Of a DNA stretch of 64,000 bases, positions 34,042-42,287 are shown piece after piece (the first letter of the stretch is position 1; each line of letters starts with the position of its first letter). The stretch comes from UBA2144 sp964506185 (GTDB taxonomy: Bacteria; Patescibacteriota; Gracilibacteria; Peribacterales; Peribacteraceae): the NCBI GenBank assembly GCA_964506185.1, contig CAZDKL010000001.1:1-64000 (forward strand). The letters are read 5' to 3'. Position numbers and translations under genes: made by a program. A model generated the notes under the pieces. That model had not been told where the DNA came from. It made no database searches and saw only the letters and a list, made by a program, of their open reading frames with translations.

Positions 34042-34791
34042 ATGTCAGGACATTCCAAATGGGCCAGCATCAAGCACAAGAAAGGAGCCGCTGATGCGAA
34101 GCGGGGGAAGATTTTTACGCGCCATGCAAAACTGATCGAGATTGCCGCAAGAGAAGGCGGAAGCGGAGATCCCGGAATGAACCCTAGCCTTAAGGCTGCC
34201 ATTGATAATGCAAAAGCCGAGAATGTTCCGAATATGAACATTGATCGCGCCGTAAAGAAAGGATCAGGCGAACTTAAGGGCGAACAAACAGTTGCAGTAA
34301 CTTACGAAGCTTACGGACCCGGCGGCGCCGCTGTAATCGTTGAGTGTTTGACTGACAATAAGAATCGAACTTTGAGCTCCGTGAAATCAACCATCGAAAA
34401 GAAAGGTGGCAAATGGGCGGAAAGCGGATCTGTTATGTGGATGTTCGAGAAAAAAGGGATTGTAATTGCAAAAGCCGACGGAGAATTATCTGATGACGTT
34501 CAACTGGAACTGATTGATGCGGGTGCGGAAGACTTTGAAACAGCTGACGGAACAGTCACTGTAACCACAGGCCCCGCGGATTGGCCAAAAGTTCGCGACG
34601 CGATTAAATCAGCCGGAATGGAACTGGAAGAAGCCGGAATGAAGTATGTGGCAAAACAATCAGCCGAGATTGCTGATGCCGAATCGGCAAAAAAACTCAT
34701 GAGCTTTGTAGAAGAACTGGAAGCAGATGAAGATGTATCTGAGGTGCACACTAATGCCGATATTTCTGATGAGGTGGCTTCTCAGTTGTAA
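34042..34791 (+). CDS. yebC: YebC/PmpR-family regulatory protein
   Basis: 249 residues, normal length. GHSKWASIKHKKGAADAKRG (N-terminal signature), TVAVTYEAYGPGGAAVIVEC and VKSTIEKKGGKWAESGSVMW define the family. Members are DNA/ribosome-associated regulators; some aid translation of proline-rich stretches. Its rpsF-rpsR-yebC position suggests a translation role, which is an inference. The last bases overlap the end of the convergent gene at 34782 by 10 nt. Confidence 0.95.
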   Translation: MSGHSKWASIKHKKGAADAKRGKIFTRHAKLIEIAAREGGSGDPGMNPSLKAAIDNAKAENVPNMNIDRAVKKGSGELKGEQTVAVTYEAYGPGGAAVIVECLTDNKNRTLSSVKSTIEKKGGKWAESGSVMWMFEKKGIVIAKADGELSDDVQLELIDAGAEDFETADGTVTVTTGPADWPKVRDAIKSAGMELEEAGMKYVAKQSAEIADAESAKKLMSFVEELEADEDVSEVHTNADISDEVASQL

Positions 34792-35813
34792 TTAACAAAA
34801 TACCGTTCCCTAACTTCATGATTCGGCATCCTGAATAATGCTTCCCAATCTTCAACGCTGTCTAAATCCAACCCCGCGGCAACCTCGTATCCTTTGCGAT
34901 GTTCGACCAAGCGCAGTGCTTCTTTTCTGATTACTCTTTGCTTATCACGAATCGAAGACACCCTGCCATGATGTGAAGTTAAAACATCAAAATCAGGACT
35001 ATCTTCACCTTCTCTTAATTTTCTTCTTTCATTTTGATATCTTTGTTCCAACTTGCCAATAAGTTCTCTTCCCATATGAGCGACTCTTCTGGCTTTTAAC
35101 AACCTTCCTGCATACCATTCTCTATCAGGCGGTGCTGGATCTTCCAGATTCCAATGTTCAAATGTCTGGTTAAACATTCTCCTTCCAAGAAAACCAAAAA
35201 ATTCATCTACATTTACATCGCTCACAGGCCTTACTGGTCTGTATGAAGCTGTTGTTACCTCCTGCTGCTGCCTGGGCTTAAACCATGCTTTCATCCTCTC
35301 AAACAAATTAGTGCCTGTGCGAAACTGTTTTGAAAATTCCTTTAGGCGCCCTCTCGGATCACGACTGGAAGGACACAACTGGTACCGCAAATAATGCCCA
35401 ACCTCTTCTCCAATAGATTCAAATAGTTCCGAGTTGGATGACAAGACATACTCAGAAATTGTAAGCGTATTTGTGTCGGGCTCATAAGTTCCATCAAGAT
35501 TTTTGTCCTTTGAAAATTCAATGCGAGGCAATTTATCTTTATCAAATGGCAGATCATATTTTTGGCACATCTTATAAATTATCTTTGGAATACTTCTTGC
35601 CACAAAAGCCTTGCTCTCGGATAGTTTATCCTCCGATGCTACAGGCTCTACCTGAATTTGCGGATCATTACCTTCGCATTCTTGCTGACTTAAAAGCTGA
35701 TTAATTGCCTCATTTTCAGACCTTGTGGCCTCTCCAACATTCCTTACTTCCTCAGGCGAATCTCTACCCTCAGGACAATCTAATACGTTTTCTGGATTAT
35801 GGTCTTCCGTCAC
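34782..35813 (-). CDS. Hypothetical protein with zincin-like EEVGHYL segment
   Basis: 343 residues starting at a GTG at 35813 (TAAAAT ends 7 nt upstream). An acidic N-terminus is followed by a segment FESIGEEVGHYLRYQLCPSS that resembles the HExxH helix of zinc peptidases, but the first His is Glu, so activity is doubtful. The C-terminal half is charged and helical (REWYAGRLLKARRVAHMGRE). No signal peptide. It lies 33 nt from the PBP gene upstream on the same strand. Family not recognised. Confidence 0.45.
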   Translation of the reverse strand: MTEDHNPENVLDCPEGRDSPEEVRNVGEATRSENEAINQLLSQQECEGNDPQIQVEPVASEDKLSESKAFVARSIPKIIYKMCQKYDLPFDKDKLPRIEFSKDKNLDGTYEPDTNTLTISEYVLSSNSELFESIGEEVGHYLRYQLCPSSRDPRGRLKEFSKQFRTGTNLFERMKAWFKPRQQQEVTTASYRPVRPVSDVNVDEFFGFLGRRMFNQTFEHWNLEDPAPPDREWYAGRLLKARRVAHMGRELIGKLEQRYQNERRKLREGEDSPDFDVLTSHHGRVSSIRDKQRVIRKEALRLVEHRKGYEVAAGLDLDSVEDWEALFRMPNHEVRERYFVNYN

Positions 35814-35846
35814 AATCTTTATTTTACCATATTGGAGCTATTTTGG

Positions 35847-38800
35847 CTATTCTACCTCAATCTGCCTAACAGCCCATTCCTTCTCTTCGCCTGAGCTGTC
35901 TTCAGTAATCAAACGAATAACAAACTCCCCAGCCCGATCCGCCTTCCAAACCCGCTTGTAAACGCCTTCGCCGGAGGTCAGATTTAGAAGAACATCCTGT
36001 CCCGATATCACTCCTCCCTCTACTACAACTCTAACTCTTCTAAACTCACTTCCGAGACCCTGAACATCGGAATGAACATCGATTATTTCTCCAACACTTA
36101 CACTTAGCGGACCCGAAGGCTTAATCAGACTTGGTCCTCCGGTTGACTCAGACGGAGTCACCGGAGCTGATGGTTTTGTGCCGCCTTTGCCAATTGTAAT
36201 CGTGATTGAATCTTCCGCTTTATTCTTCGCAAGATCTTCTGCAATCACTTTAAGCGTATAAGTTCCGTCAGGAAGTCCGATTGTATACGTAAGTTCATAT
36301 GGCTCTTTGGGTTTGGTTGAAAGCAAAGTGTCATCGAGGAAGAACTGAACGTACTTGATGGCACCGTCCGGATCATTTGCTTCCGCTTTCATAAATACAT
36401 CACTCTCTGACTTTATGCTGATGTCGCTCTTGGGCTTGATCAATCTGACCGTAGGCTTCCTTTTATCTTCGTCGAATCTGAATGAGACTGACTTTGTAAT
36501 CTCATTGTAATATTCATCAACAAGAGTAACTGTAAGTGAATGAATACCGGACTTTTTGACTGAACGAGGAACTCTGATTGTTTTGTCGAACGGTTCTTCT
36601 TCTATTCGCGCAACGCGTTTGCCATCCACCTTGTACATAATCTCTCTGACCTTTGAGCCAACCGAGTGTTCTATTCTTGGCTGGAACGCAGGATAGGATG
36701 CGACTCCTCCTTGTGTTGGGAATTTGATAGTAAGTTCGGGTTTATTGAGTCGTCCTGGAGTCAAATCCAGACTACATTCTTCTGTTGGAGCGATAGGGAG
36801 AGTAATAATCGCACCTGAGTGAGTTTCATCTGCATACCAAAGCTCCATTTGCTTGCCGACCCATGCCTGAACTCCCTCTTCCCACTTTGGCCACCTCTTT
36901 GGAAGCAGGCTTTGTGCTACCAGGAATTGTCCTTCTTCCTGTGCTTCTTTGGGGCATTCGTCTGACGCCAAGAGATGAGTTAGCTTATCTACCGTAAGCT
37001 CCTTGCATGCAGGATCTTGCTTCGAAGGAGCATTTTCCTTAAGGAAGATATCAGCTCTTCGTAAGTGAACAGGTGTACATTCTGTTGCGAACTCACCCGA
37101 AAGCATCGAGATCTGTGGTCTTACCACTCCATCAGGAGCTTCAAATTCTGTCTTTGGTGATTCAATCTTTCTGTGGGCACGCATCATGTAATCTCTCCAG
37201 ATAGGACTTGCAGTATTTAAGCCCCCTGCTTTCTCGAACATTGCAGAGCTATCTGCATTTCCAACCCAAACTCCTGTTATAAGATTCGGGGTGTAGCCAA
37301 CTAGCCACGCATTATCAGGTTTTCTGAGCAGGCAGGTATCTTCATCCTTCCATTCAAGGCACTTGTTGCTTGTGCCGGTCTTTGCAGCAGTCTGATATCC
37401 GGGAATTGTCAGTTGCGTCTTCCAATACTCTTCCGGTCTTGCCCATTCATCACTCAAGATTGAAGTGATCTGATACGCAATGCGGTTATCCAGAACCGTA
37501 TCCGTCTTAACTGGAGACTCAGCCTCGTAAAGAATGTTTCCTTTCTTATCTGTAATGCGTCTGATGGGTACTATCGGAGCTGCCTCTCCGCCAGAAGCAA
37601 AAGTTCCATACGCTTGAACCATTTCTATTAAAGGAGTTTCTGCAGCACCAAGAGCTAACGGCCATCCGTAATCAAAACCGTCCTCTCGTTCCATCGCAAG
37701 CTCAGACTTTCTAACTAATGGAGAAGGTGCTCCCATGTCTCTTGCAAGCCTTAGAATTTTCTCCTCTCCTCCAGCAAGGAAGAATGTCTTCGCAGCGGGA
37801 ATGTTTCTGGAAGCGCCGAGCGCTTGCCTCATAGTCATCAAGCCATTGAATAATCCATCGAAGTTCTGTGGTTCATTGTCACCGATCTTTGTAGGAACAT
37901 CCCAAATGGGAGTTGCCGGACTGTACCCATGCTGAAATGCCGAAGCGTATATGAACGGCTTGAAGCTTGATCCGGGTTGGCGCGGAGCGTGAACCATATC
38001 AATTTTTCCTCCGTGTTCTTTGTCTGAATAGTCCATGTTGCCAACGTACGCCATTATCTCGCGAGTGTTTGGATCCATGGATACAAGTGACATGTTGCGA
38101 GCGCCGAAACGGGTCAGAATATCTTCGCGATGGAACTCAATAACTTCTTCCGCTGCTTCCTGCATATCCCAATCAAGAGTTGTTTCTATGGTAAGTCCAC
38201 CTTGCTCAAACAATCCTTCTTCCGAAGTTGCAGCAAACATCTTCTCAATCTCCTCTTTGATCCAGAGCACAAAGTGCGGAGCCCGAATATTCTCACGAGT
38301 TGGTTCAAATTCCATGCTCTCTAATTCTTCGATTGCAGTAAGGCGTTCTTGCTCATTTATGAATCCCTGAACTTCCATATTTCGCAGTACTTGATCCGTT
38401 CGTCCTCCCACATAAAGCAAGGAAGATCCCGTACCTGCATAATCTCCAAGAAGCCCAATCATCACTTTGTTATCGGGAATTTGCGAAGATTTTTTTATCT
38501 TCCCATCGATAACCTTCTGATGAACATCATCGCTTACCTCTGTGTGCAAATGCCTGCCATAAGGATTGAAATATGATGGGCGCTGAGGAAGAGAAGCCAA
38601 TACAGCAGCTTGAGCAATGCTAAGATTCTTTGCTTCAATACCAAAATAAATATGGCTTGCTTGTTCTACCCCGTATGCATTTTGTCCGAATGGAATCCAG
38701 TTTAAATAGAGTTCAATCAGTTCTTCTTTGTCAAAGCGCCTCTCAAGCTGACAACCAAGTACTACTTCCTTAAGCTTTCTGTTGTACTTATTGTCCTGGA

Positions 38801-39305
38801 ATAAATTCAGAGAATTGCGAGCGAGCTGCCTTGTGATTGTAGAACCTCCTCCTGCTCTCCCCCAAAAGACAACCGCACGCATAATTGCCTTTATATCCAG
38901 GCATCCCCTTTCGTAATACCTCTCATCTTCTATTGCAATCATTGCCTTCTTCATGTGATCTGGAATTTGATCGCCCGTCACATAAGTTCGATCTTCTTCC
39001 GAGAATAATCTGTAAAGCTCAACTCCATTCCGATCAGTAATAACTGAACTTTGCGAAGCAATAAGGCTGGCAGGATCATCTATATCCGGAAGAGTGATCC
39101 AAAGGAAACTCAGATACAGCAACACAAATACAGCAAACCCAATGATTAGCCTGCTGATTATTTTCTTTCTACCTCCGCTTAGTAGATTCTTGATTATTTT
39201 TGCAATGAATGCACCGCCTCGACCTCTCCCGGCAGGCTTGCGCGGCCGACGCTGTTGGCGTGGCTCGGAGAACACAGAACGTGAAGAAAATCCGTTCGCA
39301 GACAT
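35847..39305 (-). CDS. Bifunctional penicillin-binding protein 1A with C-terminal Ig-like domain
   Basis: 1152 residues. A basic N-terminus, one helix (LIIGFAVFVLLYLSFLW), then glycosyltransferase GT51 (AIEDERYYERGCLDIKAIMR; GGGSTITRQLARNSLNLFQ), then transpeptidase with SxxK (PGSSFKPFI), SxN (ASRNIPAAK) and KTG (KTGTSNKC). The C-terminal part holds an Ig/Big-like domain (KPTVRLIKPKSDISI, LPDGTYTLKVIAEDL) and a further beta-rich domain. It polymerises and crosslinks peptidoglycan outside the membrane. The unusually long tail could bind the surface glycan. Confidence 0.93.
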   Translation of the reverse strand: MSANGFSSRSVFSEPRQQRRPRKPAGRGRGGAFIAKIIKNLLSGGRKKIISRLIIGFAVFVLLYLSFLWITLPDIDDPASLIASQSSVITDRNGVELYRLFSEEDRTYVTGDQIPDHMKKAMIAIEDERYYERGCLDIKAIMRAVVFWGRAGGGSTITRQLARNSLNLFQDNKYNRKLKEVVLGCQLERRFDKEELIELYLNWIPFGQNAYGVEQASHIYFGIEAKNLSIAQAAVLASLPQRPSYFNPYGRHLHTEVSDDVHQKVIDGKIKKSSQIPDNKVMIGLLGDYAGTGSSLLYVGGRTDQVLRNMEVQGFINEQERLTAIEELESMEFEPTRENIRAPHFVLWIKEEIEKMFAATSEEGLFEQGGLTIETTLDWDMQEAAEEVIEFHREDILTRFGARNMSLVSMDPNTREIMAYVGNMDYSDKEHGGKIDMVHAPRQPGSSFKPFIYASAFQHGYSPATPIWDVPTKIGDNEPQNFDGLFNGLMTMRQALGASRNIPAAKTFFLAGGEEKILRLARDMGAPSPLVRKSELAMEREDGFDYGWPLALGAAETPLIEMVQAYGTFASGGEAAPIVPIRRITDKKGNILYEAESPVKTDTVLDNRIAYQITSILSDEWARPEEYWKTQLTIPGYQTAAKTGTSNKCLEWKDEDTCLLRKPDNAWLVGYTPNLITGVWVGNADSSAMFEKAGGLNTASPIWRDYMMRAHRKIESPKTEFEAPDGVVRPQISMLSGEFATECTPVHLRRADIFLKENAPSKQDPACKELTVDKLTHLLASDECPKEAQEEGQFLVAQSLLPKRWPKWEEGVQAWVGKQMELWYADETHSGAIITLPIAPTEECSLDLTPGRLNKPELTIKFPTQGGVASYPAFQPRIEHSVGSKVREIMYKVDGKRVARIEEEPFDKTIRVPRSVKKSGIHSLTVTLVDEYYNEITKSVSFRFDEDKRKPTVRLIKPKSDISIKSESDVFMKAEANDPDGAIKYVQFFLDDTLLSTKPKEPYELTYTIGLPDGTYTLKVIAEDLAKNKAEDSITITIGKGGTKPSAPVTPSESTGGPSLIKPSGPLSVSVGEIIDVHSDVQGLGSEFRRVRVVVEGGVISGQDVLLNLTSGEGVYKRVWKADRAGEFVIRLITEDSSGEEKEWAVRQIEVE

Positions 39306-39394
39306 AAGCAGGTAGAGCGAGAGTATAGAGCAATGCAACAGAAACTAGAAACCAAAAACTTAAAACAGTTCAATATATGATATAATACCGATCA

Positions 39395-39727
39395 ATGAAA
39401 GTAGCCAAATCCGCCCTCTCTTCGATTATCCTGATATTGATTCCAATTACTGTATCTGCCCAGATCAAAGTTTGGGGGCCTGCGTCTGGCCTGACCGCTG
39501 CAGGAGGAATAAACAACGTAACCAGTATGCTGATGAACACTGGTTGGTACGTGTGTACTGCAATTTTCATTGCTGGTGCATTCTTTTTCATTATTTCATT
39601 GGGAGCAGAATCCAGATCCGGCCTTGGTAAGGGCATGATGATAGGAGCAGTTATCGGGGCAGTAGTAATCGGAGGAGCCAGATTGATACTGAATACGGTG
39701 ATGTACTTTGTATATGCAAACTACTAA
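39395..39727 (+). CDS. Small VirB2/TrbC-like membrane protein
   Basis: 110 residues. Signal peptide MKVAKSALSSIILILIPITVSA (cleavage around residue 22), then two helices (WYVCTAIFIAGAFFFIISLG; GMMIGAVIGAVVIGGARLIL) separated by a short polar loop with RSGLGKG. This layout matches the VirB2/TrbC pilin-like families of type IV secretion and similar small membrane proteins. TATAAT (39381-39386) ends 8 nt before the ATG. No other T4SS gene is seen, so the assignment is only by topology. Confidence 0.5.
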   Translation: MKVAKSALSSIILILIPITVSAQIKVWGPASGLTAAGGINNVTSMLMNTGWYVCTAIFIAGAFFFIISLGAESRSGLGKGMMIGAVIGAVVIGGARLILNTVMYFVYANY

Positions 39728-39779
39728 GCCTTAGGTGTGTTGGGGGTCAAAAATGTAAGAATATTTGTTGTCTGATCAA

Positions 39780-39846
39780 GTTTTTGCAGTCGCTGGTCAC
39801 GAGTCTCTTGACCCATGACCAATGACTCGTGACTCGTGACATGCGA
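39780..39846. repeat. Heptamer repeat TGACTCG/TGACCAA words
   Basis: GTCACGAGTCTCTTGACCC, then TGACCAA, TGACTCG, TGACTCG, TGACATG; the first arm is an inverted copy. Lies between the VirB2-like gene and the TPR gene. Confidence 0.75.
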
Positions 39847-39928
39847 CCCCCAACACTTATTTCTCGTTTGCTCCAAAAACTCATCATTTTTTTCTTGCCA
39901 CCATCATCTCTCGGTTATACTTACCACA

Positions 39929-40522
39929 ATGTCGAACATCGATCCGTCTCCGAAAGTACTCGAGCAGCTGGAAAGCTCCGAGGCTTTAAAAATGGCCGGA
40001 CAGCACAAAGAGGCTTTGGAAATATTGGAAAAATTGCTAACAGAAGAACCGGAAAATGTTTCTGCACTGGAAGAAATTGCAGATAACGAATTGGCTTTGG
40101 AACATACCAATCGAGCTCATAAGGCTGCCAAGCAAGCAGTGGATTTGGATAATGACAGTTACACAGGACATTACATTCTTGGATTCTTGCACTCTCAAAA
40201 GGATAAATGGAATGAATCTTTGAAGCATTTGCAAAGAGCCAATAATCTTAAGCCGAATAATCCGGAGATACTTAGATGCCTTGGTTGGGCTCTGTTCAAT
40301 AGCGGGCAAAGAACTCAGGGCATAGTTACCCTCGAAAGAGCATTGAACTTGGATAGCGATAATCCGCTGACTCTTTGCGACCTTGGTGTAACTCATCTGC
40401 AGGTACAAAATTTCGGAAAGGCAAAAGCATTATTTACGAGGGCGCTGGATCTGGATCCGGAAAATGCAAGGGCAAGAGAATGCAGGGAGGCGGTTGAAAG
40501 ATTGGAGAAGGCGGTAAGTTAG
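39929..40522 (+). CDS. TPR-repeat protein
   Basis: 197 residues. At least three TPR motifs are visible (HKEALEILEKLLTEEPENVS; AHKAAKQAVDLDNDSYTGHY; KWNESLKHLQRANNLKPNNP; RTQGIVTLERALNLDSDNPL; AKALFTRALDLDPENARARE). There is no signal peptide from the start at 39929, chosen because TATACT (39916-39921) ends 7 nt upstream. TPR domains mediate protein-protein contacts; the partner is not predictable. Confidence 0.8.
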   Translation: MSNIDPSPKVLEQLESSEALKMAGQHKEALEILEKLLTEEPENVSALEEIADNELALEHTNRAHKAAKQAVDLDNDSYTGHYILGFLHSQKDKWNESLKHLQRANNLKPNNPEILRCLGWALFNSGQRTQGIVTLERALNLDSDNPLTLCDLGVTHLQVQNFGKAKALFTRALDLDPENARARECREAVERLEKAVS

Positions 40523-40528
40523 CTACAC

Positions 40529-40630
40529 TCAATTAACAATGAACAATTGACAATTGACAATGCGCAAGCGAGAACAAGCTTTGCGTCTCTTTAGAATTGT
40601 CAATTATCAATTCTCAATTATCAATTTTTC
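40529..40630. repeat. Heptamer repeat CAATTGA / TCAATTA words with inner hairpin
   Basis: Direct 7-nt units AACAATTGACAATTGACAAT, then an imperfect GCGCAAGCG/CTTTGCGT hairpin, then TCAATTATCAATTCTCAATT units. The same word is found at 48664-48697. Confidence 0.85.
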
Positions 40631-40679
40631 CAAGCGACATTAATAGCAACAACCGCATCTTTTACGTATAATGAGCTCC

Positions 40680-41633
40680 ATGCTCAGCATGGGACCCAAC
40701 ATTTCGGTTATCCTCAGACGATCCGTAAGAAGAGGGGCAAGTAACGTTTTCCGAGAGCGGCAATGGTTAACTTCTTTTGGAGCTTTGTTTGGAGTCTTTC
40801 TGATGCTTCAAATACTGCTTGTGAGCCTTGCGGGGGCAGAAACGATGCAGAATGTTCTTAAATCCCGTACAAATATTAAATTGGATCTTCTGCCACAGGC
40901 TACAAATGATCAGCGGAATGAATTTCTGAACAAGGTAAATGAGTTGCCGGTTATTGAGCATGCAGTATTCATCACCAAAGAACAAGCCTACGAAAGTGCA
41001 AGAGTAAATGACCCTCAACTTGTCGCATTTCTGGAGAAGTACAATATGAAAAATCCCTTTTCTGACACTGTTGGAATATCACTTAGGTCGTTTGAAGATG
41101 CCAATGAGTTTTCGGACTTTGTTCAGCAGGAAAGATGGAAAAATGTCGTAAACCCTGCACATCTTTCGGAAATAACTGAGCAGGAAGGACAAGTTGCCGA
41201 ACTTTTGAGCATAATTGCAACCGGCAGAACGCTTGCCATGCTTATTATCATTGTGGCTGCAGCCGTACTGATGTTAGTTGTGACTGAACTAGTAAGACAA
41301 AGAGTTGCTGTTCGGCAGGAGGAAGTATTTATAGAGAATTTAGTAGGCGCTGATCCTTCGACTGTAATTATTCCATTCGCAGTCGAAGCGACATTCCTGC
41401 TCTGGCTTGCTGCATCTTTAAGTTTGATATTGGTAATAATAATTCTAGCTGTTCTTCCGTCAGTCTCCCCCGCCTTCCACGGTGACTTAGCCAAAACTTT
41501 GTCTGCGCCATATATTGATTACCTTAAAGGATTCATACCAATCACAATTGCTATCGAAATTCTAGCTGCTCCGGTTGTTGCTTCAATAGGGGCTTGGCTT
41601 GGAGTTAGGCCGCAGTTAAAGCAGATTAGCTGA
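40680..41633 (+). CDS. ftsX: FtsX-like cell division ABC transporter permease
   Basis: 317 residues. N-terminal helix (SFGALFGVFLMLQILLVSLA), an extracytoplasmic domain with VNELPVIEHAVFITKEQAYE, then three helices (TLAMLIIIVAAAVLMLVVTE; FAVEATFLLWLAASLSLILV; and the C-terminal FIPITIAIEILAAPVVASIG), and the FtsX cytoplasmic RQRVAVRQEEVFIENLVGAD loop. FtsX partners with FtsE and activates cell-wall hydrolases; ftsE is not in the window. TATAAT (40667-40672) ends 7 nt before the ATG at 40680. The C-terminal KQIS and its stop lie in a repeat. Confidence 0.85.
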   Translation: MLSMGPNISVILRRSVRRGASNVFRERQWLTSFGALFGVFLMLQILLVSLAGAETMQNVLKSRTNIKLDLLPQATNDQRNEFLNKVNELPVIEHAVFITKEQAYESARVNDPQLVAFLEKYNMKNPFSDTVGISLRSFEDANEFSDFVQQERWKNVVNPAHLSEITEQEGQVAELLSIIATGRTLAMLIIIVAAAVLMLVVTELVRQRVAVRQEEVFIENLVGADPSTVIIPFAVEATFLLWLAASLSLILVIIILAVLPSVSPAFHGDLAKTLSAPYIDYLKGFIPITIAIEILAAPVVASIGAWLGVRPQLKQIS

Positions 41634-41683
41634 TTGGCTTATTAGCAGATTAGCTAATCTGCTAATTGCTAATCTGCTAATGG
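41620..41683. repeat. Repeat of GCAGATTAGCT / GCTAATCTGC words
   Basis: AAGCAGATTAGCTGATTGGC, then AGCAGATTAGC and inverted copies. It encodes the last residues and stop of FtsX. Same word as 24389-24453 and 51097-51163. Confidence 0.85.
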
Positions 41684-41703
41684 CGATCTGATACTATATA
41701 TGC

Positions 41704-42279
41704 ATGCCTCACGCTTTACTCTATAACAGTATAATCCTAAAAGCCTACGACGTTGGCGAGGCCGATAGATTTTTAGTATTGCTGACCAAGGAGCGTGGAA
41801 GGCTAAGTGCCAGAGCAAAAGCCGTGAGGAAACTTACAAGTAAACTTGGAGGAAGCTTGCTCCCATTTAACCACGTGACTATCGGACTGCATGAAGGCAA
41901 GGCAGGATGCATCGTAACCTCAGCACAAAAACTTCCTTCACCTGACTTAACTGATACAAAAGCATTTCTAAATGCCCAGCAGGGAGTTGAATTGTTACTG
42001 ACTCTTCTGCATGACGAAGAACCGCTACCTGAAATTTTTGATCTGACTCTTGAATTCCTTAATCAATGTCCGAAAACCGAACCCGTTCTTCCCTTCACAG
42101 TAAACGTTCTAAGGTCCCTCGGCCTTCTCCCGGCTAACGTGGATCTCCCCCAATCAGAATCTGAGCTTAATGCACTTTGCAATGAGATAATTGCCGAGCA
42201 TGGAAATACTGCTCAAAGAGCATCACAAATTGCATCTCTAATAGCAACAAGCGGAGGGGTCGCCCGCCACGGGGGGTGA
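41704..42279 (+). CDS. recO: DNA repair protein RecO, shortened
   Basis: 191 residues; typical RecO is about 230-260, with a zinc finger and C-terminal helical domain. The N-terminal OB fold is clear (ALLYNSIILKAYDVGEADRF, LLTKERGRLSARAKAVRKLT); the helical domain is shortened (LLTLLHDEEPLPEIFDLTLE) and the usual CxxC finger is absent. It would help RecA loading on SSB-coated DNA. TACTAT ends 6 nt before the ATG. Confidence 0.8.
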   Translation: MPHALLYNSIILKAYDVGEADRFLVLLTKERGRLSARAKAVRKLTSKLGGSLLPFNHVTIGLHEGKAGCIVTSAQKLPSPDLTDTKAFLNAQQGVELLLTLLHDEEPLPEIFDLTLEFLNQCPKTEPVLPFTVNVLRSLGLLPANVDLPQSESELNALCNEIIAEHGNTAQRASQIASLIATSGGVARHGG

Positions 42280-42287
42280 AGGGAGAT

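Noticed and set aside
34782..35813. Active zinc peptidase from the EEVGHYL helix
   Set aside because: The first ligand His of HExxH is Glu; only a weak similarity remains, so only an inactive relative can be proposed.
39395..39727. Full type IV secretion locus around the VirB2-like protein
   Set aside because: No VirB4, VirB6, VirB10 or coupling protein is found nearby.
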